DNA from: Megamerina dolium
Taxonomy: Eukaryota; Arthropoda; Insecta; Diptera; Megamerinidae
Length of the DNA stretch: 64,000 nucleotides
Direction: 5' to 3'
NCBI GenBank assembly: GCA_963854835.1
Contig: OY978525.1
Location: 1,135,501 to 1,199,500 of the forward strand
Shown here: piece by piece, positions 25,865 through 40,500 of the stretch
Layout of the letters: each line of letters opens with the position of its first letter
Numbering within the stretch: the stretch's first letter is position 1
Made by a program: the position numbers and the translations under genes
The notes under the pieces: generated by a model
What the model saw: only the letters and a program-made list of their open reading frames with translations
What the model was told of the DNA's origin: nothing
The model's database searches: none

Positions 25865-27338
25865 ATGATATCTCCGAATATAATCGTGCGCCGAGGCTGC
25901 GGCATCGGAAATCAAATTCGTGCCATCGCATCTCTTGGTTCTCGTCGTTGTCTAATGCACACCTCCTCAAGTAATCCACCAACTGGAGAGAATCGAGTGC
26001 CCTCATCGTCTGGAAATGAAAATGCAATAACACGAAAGACATCAGGATCTAATGTTATTGCTGATACTGATATTAAAAAATCTGTATTCATTTCACAGTC
26101 ATATGACGTTTTTACTAACCTGGCGCTGGAAGATTGGCTGTACAAAAACTTTGATTTTAGCCATCATCACGTACTACTATTGTGGGCTAATAATCCTTGT
26201 GTAGTCGTTGGACGCCATCAGAATCCTTTCACTGAAGCAAATGTTTCTAGGCTTGCTGAGAATGGAATCACATTAGCTCGCCGAAATAGTGGTGGCGGTG
26301 CAGTTTATCACGATCGTGGAAACCTCAATTGCACTTTCTTCACACCACGTGAACGCTATAATCGAAAATATAATTTGAATATTTTGACTCGTGCTCTATT
26401 TCGGGAGTGGGCAATTACAACAAAAATTAATGAGCGCGATGATATTGTCATTGGTGAAAAGAAGGTAAGAAAAGTGGATCATGGTTTGCTACAGAGAGAT
26501 ATCCTTTGTCTTACACAATGTTATTGTCTAATAATTGATTTAAAAACAAATTTGTTTTTTCAATGTACAGGTTTCTGGTACTGCAGCAAAGCTCGGTCAT
26601 CCAAATGCTTATCATCATTGCACGTTGCTGGCAAATGCAAACAAGTCCAATTTAGGAGAATCACTTCTTAAAGAAGAGGTAATTCTGTAACTCAATGTAT
26701 ATATCGATGTTTAGTTATTGGCATCGTTTTTTTGTATTCTTCATTTTTTGTAGGTGAAGTATATAAGTAGGGCAACTGCTTCAGTACGTTCACCAATCAA
26801 AAATCTTTGCGATGTTAATCGTAGTGTCAATGTGCCACAGTTACTCTCTGCTGTTGGTTATGAATTCTTGCGTACTTGTGCTACCGAGTTGGAGGATGGT
26901 GGCAACACGCTTACAATGAAACAACGTGGTTTCCAACTGATTAATCCAACGGAGAAATGGTTTCCGGGCATAAGCACTATACGCGAGGAATTTGCATCAT
27001 GGGATTGGGTCTATGGCAAGACACCTAAATTCAATGTTGAAAAAAGTATATATTTGAAGGCAGATGACAAAGCCCATAAAATAATTCTGGATATAGAAGT
27101 TGAAAAGGTAAGTGAATGCAAGTGAATTGAAGAACACAAAATTCATCTAACCAACTTTTATTTTATGTTGCAGGGACTAATGACAGTTATGTCACTTGTC
27201 ATGCCCAGCAATGAACGGGTTCCCATCGTATCTACAATGCAGAATAAACCATATAATGAACATAATTTGAATGGCGTTGTAAACGCACTGAAACATGTAT
27301 CAACTGATAATGTTAAGCAAGCTATTAATGGACTATAG
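25865..27338 (+). CDS. Lipt1: Lipoyltransferase 1 / lipoate-protein ligase-like (4 exons)
   Basis: Mitochondrial acyltransferase. LIPT1 moves lipoyl groups from the glycine cleavage H protein onto E2 subunits of 2-oxoacid dehydrogenases. Exons 25865-26464, 26571-26678, 26754-27107 and 27174-27338 all join in phase 0 to 408 aa. An Arg-rich N-terminus fits a targeting peptide. The BPL/LplA catalytic fold shows WANNPCVVVGRHQNPFTEAN, the signature RRNSGGGAVYHDRGNLNCTF, and KVSGTAAKLG, whose Lys lies across the exon 1/2 junction. The C-terminal domain (from about residue 300, WDWVYGKTPKF) resembles the family accessory domain. AATAAA is at 27445-27450. No break was seen. Confidence 0.95.
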
Positions 27339-27444
27339 CTGTGTATATTTTAATTCTATTTTTGATTTTCACTTTGTAGCAACAAACTACATTATTATTA
27401 TAACCCCTATATGCTTATAACCCCCAAAATATGTTATTCAATAC

Positions 27445-27450
27445 AATAAA
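27445..27450 (+). promoter_or_regulatory. Poly(A) signal of Lipt1
   Basis: AATAAA lies 107 bases after the Lipt1 stop, the first canonical hexamer downstream. Confidence 0.6.
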
Positions 27451-28186
27451 TTCTATATACGAGATATATTTTTAATGTAAATAATTATCCTTCCGTACAT
27501 TGTATTTGATTGGGTAAGACATTTAATTGAAGGTCATTTGAATTAGTAGCAACTGTTAGTATATATATCATTTTCAAAGGACAGAGTTGAACTATAAGTT
27601 TAACTATTGTGGATCCAAACCTATACTATTGCCTTGCCATCAATCATAGATTCGTTTTGATAGCCGATGAAGATAGATTTAACAATTGGTAAACTTGTAG
27701 ATTGGAAATTTTGACCATTTAGGTACGAAATACATTTTATTGACAAATTGTGACAGTAGATGGCGCTTACAGCACTACCTAAACAAACGCGTACTACGTA
27801 AAGTGTCTCCGTATATATAATAATAATTAACATTGCTGTTGGCGAAACATACTAGATTCGGCCAAAATCGGTTGTAATGGTCATACACGTAAGTAACTTA
27901 TGCGAGAGTACAATAAATTTTGATTTACAACAAACACGTAAGGTTTTGACCAATGACTTAAAGGTTCTCATACTTCCACGGAGCATACTTCATCTTGTTA
28001 CCATGTTATCCATGGATTTTCATTTGACTTGCAACAAACTTCATAGAGATGCGCAATTTTAAAAATTAGATATTCATTAAGGCACTGCGTTAGGGTACTG
28101 CGTAGTTTAATATGGTGCGTATAAAATGGTGTAATTACAAAGTGGTGGTGAAGTTGACGTTCACGTCAGCAAATGTGAGCATTTTA
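27451..28186. other. Intergenic DNA after Lipt1
   Basis: No gene or repeat family was recognised. Short open frames here lack domain similarity. Confidence 0.4.
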
Positions 28187-28412
28187 GTCCCCGTTCAGAC
28201 ACGAAGAAATTTGCATTAAAAACATTTTCAATTCTCTTTTGATGTTTCGCTCACGTTTATTGTTTAATGTTTCTTGGCGACAAGTGAACGAATGAGAAGT
28301 TCGAAACGTGTCGCATTTACAGGAAACAAAAAACCGCTCTCTCTTCCCCGTGCTACCATCGCTTATAAACCCAATGTTTTTCATGCAAATGGGTTCGTGT
28401 GTAAACGGGGAC
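28187..28412. mobile_element. PIF/Harbinger-like MITE, 226 bp
   Basis: Terminal inverted repeats of 19 bp, GTCCCCGTTCAGACACGAA at the left and GTCCCCGTTTACACACGAA (reverse complement of the right end), differ at two sites. TTA directly flanks both sides (28184-28186 and 28413-28415), the target-duplication type of PIF/Harbinger elements. There is no transposase, so this is a non-autonomous copy. Confidence 0.8.
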
Positions 28413-28638
28413 TTATTCTGATCACTATTGCCGATTACTTTATCTTTGCTGTCGAACTGAAATTGTTGTTGTTTTGAAATACGTCATCAGTAGAATATTC
28501 TCGAGATAGTAAAGAGCATTGCCAACGAACATTAAAGTCAGATCCATCGTTCTAGTTCAGAACTTTTTTCTAACTTACTCATCCTCTCTCATGACGACGA
28601 CAAGAAAGGTCTGAAGGTAAATTCATCGTTACTTTAAA

Positions 28639-29080
28639 GCTGAAACTCCATACTAAGTTTTTCAGGCGTTGCGGCTTTCGAAGTCGCTCAGGTTTTTCAG
28701 GGTGATTAAGCTTTACAGGCGTTTTAGGCGAGCAACTCTACAACAAACTTTTCGTGCTTGACGTTCCTTCGAAGTTTTTACATTTTGCAGTAACTATTTG
28801 TAAAGCTAAAAAGATTATTTCATAAAATGGGAAACGTTTCAGTGGTATTGAAGGAGTATATCATTTCATGGATTTTGTTAATATTACTTTATGTGTAGGG
28901 ATAAGATTTTCGACAACTGCGATATCGACTAAAAAATGCTAGTTCGATAAAACTTATATTTCTTTACCATTTAATTTTAACTGATTCATTACTTTTGTAC
29001 ACCTTTTTCATATTAATTTTCATTTCCTTTTGTTTTATTGCCTGAAATTTCAGTAAAATTCACCTAAAATATGAAAGTAA
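28639..29080 (+). repeat. Dispersed foldback-type repeat, copy B
   Basis: The left end, 28639-28677 (CTGAAACTCCATACTAAG...CAGGCGTTGCGGCTT), is the inverted partner of the right end of copy A. The interior, 28936-29080, aligns directly with 22760-22915. Together the copies outline one element family of roughly 400-500 bp. Sequence between the two shared blocks has diverged. Confidence 0.58.
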
Positions 29081-29819
29081 CAATTCTGTATGTTAATTGT
29101 TGTTGTTGTAGCAGCAAGAATACCGAAATGCTTTGTTTTGTTGAATGTACCTTGGTCGACTATGTGGTCGAGTGCTTCCGGAACGTAGACCCGTTCATTC
29201 TTGGAAACCGTGTGTATTTGTTGTTGCCTGTGGAGATGACTACGTCTAACGCAGGTAACAGCCTAGGTCACAGATGCGTACACACATATGTATGCAATTG
29301 AAATTAATGTCAATGATCATAATGTAAATATTATACATTTGTAAACATAATAAAAAGGGCAATGTAAACAATATTTGACGTTCTCGTACCTAAGCAAATT
29401 AAAAAAAAAATTATGAAACCAGCTGTTCCCCCGCTACTACCTGTTCAATTTACTTTTAATAAAAGTTACTTTATTCATTTTAAAGAATTAGAGTTTGCGC
29501 TTTGTTTCCTTTAAAAAAAAAGAAATATATTAATTGTATCGCTTGATTGTGATTTAATGAATGCAATAATATGTAGTAAAATATGTCATTATCATCGCAA
29601 ATGAATGAATTCGCATGCAACCTTGCTGTAAGCGATCTAGATGTCATTTTATCATTGTGATGTTGTTATTTGTTGATCGTATTAGTTTTTAATTAATGAA
29701 ATTTTAATAGATTTTATTTCTGAAAATCAATTTGTAATACAATTTGATGTGAATTTCCAAATAGTGTAAACGTTGTGAAAGTGCAAATACCTATACGAGA
29801 GGTTATCGTAGAATTAAGA
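29081..29819. other. Upstream region of Shark
   Basis: AT-rich DNA with no coding signal. It presumably holds the Shark promoter and 5' leader; no clear initiator or TATA box was picked out. Confidence 0.35.
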
Positions 29820-34044
<4,225 letters not shown>

Positions 34045-34229
34045 GGATGATATATTGTTTACTATCGTTTTGAAATACATGTGCCGTGTATTGTAATAAG
34101 ATTTTTATTATACTTTTTATTTCAAAAAGTAGTAAGTGCAATTTTTATATGTAATTATTTTGATAATTGTATTATTGTTATATTTTTATGCAATCAATAC
34201 TATACATTCGCATTTTGAAAAGTAATTTT

Positions 34230-34233
<4 letters not shown>

Positions 34234-34280
<47 letters not shown>
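34234..34280. repeat. (TA)n microsatellite, 47 bp
   Basis: A pure TA dinucleotide run in the 3' UTR of Shark. Confidence 0.95.
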
Positions 34281-34281
<1 letters not shown>

Positions 34282-34455
34282 CTACTATTTTAAAGTATCG
34301 TACAAGTATCTATATACATACACTAATGGGCTATATTAAAGAGCTATTCTTCGGCTTGTTAATAAACAAAAGTATAAATGTATCAAGTGGTGGAAAAAGT
34401 ATTGGTGCAAAAACAATTCAATTTGTAATGACTGCACAAATATGTGTAAATATAT

Positions 34456-34461
34456 AATAAA
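34456..34461 (+). promoter_or_regulatory. Poly(A) signal of Shark
   Basis: AATAAA about 410 bases after the Shark stop codon, beyond the (TA)n run. Confidence 0.5.
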
Positions 34462-35047
34462 GCTTAATATAATCATTATTGTGTTTTTAATTACTTTATT
34501 TTAAAAACAAAATATTTTTCAATTTCTTTCGCTCTGAAATAAAAATTATAATTGTTCTGGATTTTGGATGTAGAGTGTATAAAAAATTACACTTTACTTT
34601 ACTACTTTCTTTTTCGATTTGTCGTCTTTGTCAATTATTCATTTATGTGCTATTATGGTTTTAATCAATCCGTCAATCTACCAGTTAAAAGACATAAGAA
34701 GTAAAATGAATTTAGTAGACCCATTAGGTGGGGCAAAAAATGTCCTACAGTTTATTATAAAACTCATAGTTTAGAATAAATAAAAATGCTATCATTACAT
34801 CGACTTTATTTGCCATCATCAGGAAATCACTGTTAAAAAGATGAAATCTATTTTATCAATTAATTTTATTGATTTTCTCGGCAAACGAAACAAAAATAAA
34901 ATTATTGAATTTTTATTGAAATTTCCAACAGCATAAATTAAGGAAGGAGAACTTTTGTTCGTTCGTTTGTGCGGAGAACGAATAAAACATGGAATAATTT
35001 ACGAATATCTGAAACAGCAAAAAAAAAAAAAACAAAGCTTGGAAATA
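34462..35047. other. Intergenic DNA after Shark
   Basis: No gene was seen. The stretch is AT-rich with short A runs. Confidence 0.4.
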
Positions 35048-35637
35048 CAGGGTGATTTTCTAGCAACTTCCTTTTTGGCAACACCGTTTTTGGCAGCTTA
35101 GCTGTAACATGTTACTGTCAAACATGTTCAGTTTGGTATTTAATTTAACCACGAATCGTCTTGCAAACGAACAACGCTTGTAGATTATTGAATTTGATTA
35201 TCAAAATTCAAGCTTGGTTCATTCATTCATTCATTTTATGGTCAGTTTGGGCAACCTTGAGGCGGCTATTGGGAATTTTGTGACAAAATTTCGCACCAAA
35301 TTTCCATTATTGGACATTAAACCACCAACACGCATGCGTAGAGTGCGGACAGAGGAAAATATCGCAACTGTATCCGCCAGTTTTGTTGATGACCGTGAAT
35401 TATCGATTTATTCGTGAGATACCGGCCGATATGTTGGAGAGAGTATGCCAAAATTGGACCCAGCGTATAAATCAATTAAGGCGCAGCCGGGGTCAACATT
35501 TACTTTAAATATTTTCTTTAAACATTGAATTATATAGATCGTTCTATTGACTCAATTAAATATTTTATATATTATTCCTTTAAATTTTATGTGTTTTTTT
35601 TTAAATCAAATCCGAAGGCTCTTAAGAAAACACCCTG
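35048..35637 (+). mobile_element. Tc1/mariner-superfamily relic, internally deleted (590 bp)
   Basis: The ends are inverted: CAGGGTGATTTTCT at 35048 and, reverse-complemented from the right end, CAGGGTGTTTTCTT. TA dinucleotides flank both sides (35046-35047, 35638-35639). Inside, 35214-35417 encodes an N-terminal transposase fragment (FPLLDIKPPTRMRRVRTEEN). After a frame change, 35407-35504 encodes a transposase C-terminal fragment (IPADMLERVCQNWTQRI). The catalytic middle is missing, so the copy is dead. Confidence 0.85.
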
Positions 35638-37548
35638 TAATTATGAAAATTCTTCGGATTTCGTATTCAGTGATTCATTCATATTGATATTATTGCTTGT
35701 TATCATCGTGCATGATGACTTCTTACATTTCGTCCATAACAAAAAAAAAAATACGATGAAAGTTGAAATATTCATTAAAATATTCAGAATCGCCCGTAGA
35801 GAAGAGAAATGTATGACCAACCGTTATTAATTTTTTTTCTCAACATTTTGCTAAACATACACTTACCTACTTAACATACATCACTGGGCTTCATTGGGTC
35901 TAAGTTAACAAATTTTTGATCCCATATCGCCCTTGGAGGGATGAAATATTTCACCAATTTCCACCATTAATTTTTACATCGCATTATTTTTTCTGAACAT
36001 ACTTGCCCTCCATCGCCATCCCTTAGAGGGTCTTCTCTACGAAATTGCAGAATTTTTATCAATTTTACTCCCACTGTTTGTAGAATGCCTGTTGAATTTG
36101 AGATTACTCCATATTTCTGAATATACTTACTTCGTATGTTTGCTTCTTTTGGAGGCGGCTTCCCTACAACATGAACTTAAAAGCACCTACAAATCGATAA
36201 ATAACTCCAGCATGGCACAGGAGCAAATTATTCTTATTCTCTAACTTTAGCACACCTCTAACTTTGATTTGAATTTTAACCTCATACCTCAATAGAAAGA
36301 ACAACAATAATCAATCACAAATAAGCAAAATATAGTGTTATTGGTTTAAATTTTATTTCATCCATTTTGAGTTTATACAAATGAATTACGTAAATTTTAT
36401 TCTCTTAAAAAGTTCATCGATTAATTAATTGTTTGTTGTTTGATAACAGACTATAATAATAATAATTAATAATATTAGTATTTTACAATATTTATAGAAT
36501 TGATATAAAGGGTGAAGCAAACAAAAAAGAAAAAGGGGAGGAAAAAAACAAAAACGAAAAACATTATCGAAATAAATTAGTGTTCTACATGTATTAAAAT
36601 TAACTTATAACAATGACTTTTAGTACTTTTATAAAGTTATTACATATTTAAATAATTGATTTAGTAGATATATAATATAACAAAAATACAAAATATATAA
36701 ATATATTTTATATGAATATACATACAAATATGTATAATATTTTTTTTTTTTTTTATCTTTTCTTGTATGCATTCCATTTGTTGAAAACACATTTAAACTG
36801 GCGATTTTAAATGTCATCTCAACAGATGAAAATACACCTCTAATTCGAATGTGTGTATATTTCATGTATGTAACGCAGTAGATTTTTTTTTGTTTTTTGT
36901 AATGTAAATTGAGTGCAATATTGTGATTTTCATTTATACACCTTTTTTAATTATACTACATTGTGTGTGTGTGTGTGTGTATACCATATATACAGCGAAT
37001 AAGGCGATTCACAATACACTCAAATTACCTCAACTATGCTCTGTGTGTTTGTGTGTGTATGTGTATATGTCTGTTTGCTATGTCTTTTACAATTTGTAGT
37101 TGAACTTAAATATCTAATACAATAATATATGGTAAGTAGCATATTGTAGTGTTAGAGAGGGATTGTGGATTAGACGTTTTTACACACGTTATTTTTTGCC
37201 TTTTGTCCAAAATACAAAATATATATATGTATATGTATTATTGTAAGTAGAAAAATTATTAAAAAAAAAAATAAAATAATAATAATAAACATGAAATAAT
37301 AAAATAAATGTTGTCATACAGAAAGTACAGTATGCAACAGGGCACTTATTAGATTGCTTACATTGTGACAATGTAAGCAGAGATGATTATGTTCCAACGA
37401 TTGTTTGCTTTTTACAAATATTTATATAATTGTACGTAAACATGTAATTGTAGTCAATGAATTAATTGATTATTTTCCAATCGATGTTCGTTTGGTTGTT
37501 GTTGTTGTTGTTGTTGTCCTTTCAGAGTTAAACTGTAGCCAGTTTCTT
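35638..37548. other. Intergenic DNA and 3' UTR of shot
   Basis: No protein-coding gene was seen. On the minus strand this is the shot 3' UTR, probably ending near a reverse-strand AATAAA at 36352-36357, which would give a UTR of about 1.2 kb. It holds a (GT)n run near 36963-36980 and a (GTT)n run at 37495-37517 just beyond the stop codon. The UTR end is inferred from that hexamer only. Confidence 0.45.
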
Positions 37549-40500
37549 TTAAAGTCTAAACGGTTCACGTTTCTCTATTGGCGTAGTGCCTCTTGATGTT
37601 CTGCTGCGCATTGTTGAACTGAATGTGGGTTCCGCAGAGCTTTTGCGTGGTGTCTGCATGCCGGACGGTGTTGAGCTGCCACTTATATTTCGTCTGCAGA
37701 GCAAAAATTTGTATTAGAAAAAGAGCAATTCAAATATGATCACGAATATAAATGAAATCCAATGTTACACAATAAAGACAGCACAACAAAAAAGAAACAA
37801 TCGAAAAATCAATATATACAAATATCAGACAAACACTAACTATTTGGACAGACTAAACAAATAATTACTCTATGTTGGGACTGATTTCTTTAACAGTTAG
37901 ATAAGCATTAAATAATTTCACATTCATAAGCAATTTTTTTTATCAAACTACTGAAAAATCGGACAATTTATTGCAATAAAAATACATAAATTTCAAAAAC
38001 AAATGCATAAAAGGTTCACCGTCAACTTAAACAACAAATATAGCAAAAACAAAAAAACAGCAAATACATTCGGTTACGTTGCAAATATATTTATTTAACG
38101 CATTAAGGTTAATATCAACTGTAAAAAAAATGAATAAAATCTCCTGCTATCACAGTTGTCGACTGTCGTTCAATTTAAAGTGCAAATCGATTCGATATCA
38201 TTTGGGTGTTAGAAATTCCTAGACCACTCGACAATCGACTATCGTGATAGTGGTGAATAATAATACACTCCATCATATAAATTTATGGTAAAACGTTTTT
38301 TTTTTTGAAGCGAACTTGGACAAGTTTTCGAACCCTCAACATGATAGTGGCAACTGTCGTCAACAACTACTGGAGAATGTATTTTTTGCAATTATTGTTT
38401 GGCAATCGTTTCTGTAAATAAGGGAAAATATCAAGTATCGCGCATATCATTAAATATTTGTTTTTGAAAAGCAGTACGCCTCTCCAAATTAAAGACGATC
38501 TGGACGCTGTGCACAGGGACACTCTGTATTGTGAAATTTCGTCTTGCATGCCGTCGAATTAAAGTGAACGTGTCTCACACATTGAACTAAGATTTTGGGG
38601 ATAAGAAAGTCTATGAGCGTTGGGTTCGCGTTTGTTCATGTTCGACCAACAACGCGTTGGAATGAACATTTATAACGCTTTTGTGTCAGGACTTTTAGAT
38701 TTATTTTTCTTATTTTTTTTTTTAGAATTAAAAATTGCATAGGCCTGTAAAATATTCGAAATTTACTCATTTCTCATTTTGGATTGTTTTTAATTTAATT
38801 CTTATTTTACAGTGATTGTCAAAAATGACATTTGACCCTTACTACTACATCGAAAGGGAAAATATGTCAAGCCTTTAAAAAATATATTATTTTCTACAGC
38901 ATACTGAGCTGTAGTTCAGTGGTTAGTGTATTGGCCTTCTGATTTATAGGTTGTGTGTTCAATCCCCAGCTAAAGCATAACAAATTTGATATCGAAAAAA
39001 TTTTTCTTTCGAACGGTACCCACCTGTCGGCAAGCAATTGGTAATTCTTCCGGCAGTAACAGTTTGCCATGGAAAAGCTTCTAAAAAGAACTCTGTAACA
39101 AAGCTCAGAAAAAATGATGCCGCAAGAGTTCTGCTGTTCGTTACCGGCTAAAATGAGTAGGTCCCTTCTAATACTGTCCAAAATTTAACACGCACACCAG
39201 TAATGGAAGAGAAGCTCGGCCAAAGAGCCCTTTGGGGCTTTAAGTGCCACATATGAAAAAAAAAAAATACTAAGCTATATCCCAAAATAAATATATAGTT
39301 AAAACGTTAGACTGCGAATGCGGAATCGTCTTCAAAAAATAGCAAACTTAATCGACTGCAGAGCTCCCCTAAAAAAATAAAAATAGGATGTCTGACGGGC
39401 TGGTCTGACTAATCTCATTCAATGGACTTTGTATCTATGAATCACCCTCACGCTTCTATTTAACGTCAAAAGGTGAGGTGAGGAAATCCGACCAGGTTAA
39501 ACACAATAGTGCATCGCTGGAAGGAGCGTGAAGAATGCAGAAAAAAAAAATTTATTTGAAGACAAAAGTCTTGCATCAATGTCAAGTCAGAAACTTTTCA
39601 TGCCAACTTTGTATTTCTTTATCGAAATTTACTAAAAATTTACCAAAAAGACCAACTTTAAAAGTCAAGAAAGGCACTTATCTCAGTGCTGACTTCTATT
39701 GCACCCTATAACGTTCTTTTTTAGTTATGGTTTTTTTTATTTACGATTCACATTTGTTTCGTTATACAGTCTAAAAGTCTGAATGCTGCGCAGTTAGCTG
39801 GGTGTGCTGCAGAAATGTCGAAAATAATTGAATTTTTACGGAACGTTTCTAGGTCGAGGTAGTAGTATTATATATTAAATAAATATATATAACAACAACG
39901 CAGTCAAACAAACGGCACGGCGACGACAAATTTTCGCATATCAGTGATTTCTAAACAAGCACAACAGTCTCGTCTTCATGGAAATTCAATGTTTAGAATA
40001 ATTTTCCACATTTGATTTCACCATAAATTTAGTTTCAGGAGCGTGTTTAGTGTATAAAAAATATATTTTTTGTATTAGAAAACAGCAAAAATGAAAAAAA
40101 AAAACAACACAAATGTCATAATTCTATTTTATAAATTACCCAATACTGTTTGCATTTGTATTAGCACTAGTGGTATTTGAAGAGCTTGTAGGTGAATTAT
40201 TAATCGATTTGTCGAATGAAGATGACACCTTCACCGGAATCCTTGATGGACGATGGCTTTTTTGTTTTTTGTTTTAAATGGCAAGTACATATATATTTTT
40301 AGATTAAAATACTTGTTATCGATAAATCAATTATGCAATGTATAGTTAATATAATAAAAAAGAGCATTTTTTTGTTTTTTCTTCAAATAAAACATTTCAC
40401 ACTAAAATACGTATAAAATAGTTATGGTATAAATATGTAGATCTAGCAATGAATGTATGGATTTATACATATGGATATATTAAAAATAAATAATTGGTTA

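Larger units (their letters stand above)
37694..40139 (-). other. Last shot intron
   Basis: A 2.4-kb intron. Holds a MITE (38143-38253) and SINE copy 3 (38906-39267). No other exon was seen. Confidence 0.65.

Noticed and set aside
35525..35830. 101-codon frame after the mariner relic
   Set aside because: It is Phe/Lys/Ile-rich from AT-rich DNA, runs across the element's right end and shows no domain.
38367..38549. 60-codon minus-strand frame in the last shot intron
   Set aside because: No domain or splice link to shot was found. It may be a worn transposon fragment, but nothing in it is diagnostic.
38906..38975. Candidate functional tRNA gene
   Set aside because: A- and B-box positions are present, but the acceptor and anticodon stems do not pair convincingly and an A-tailed SINE body follows.
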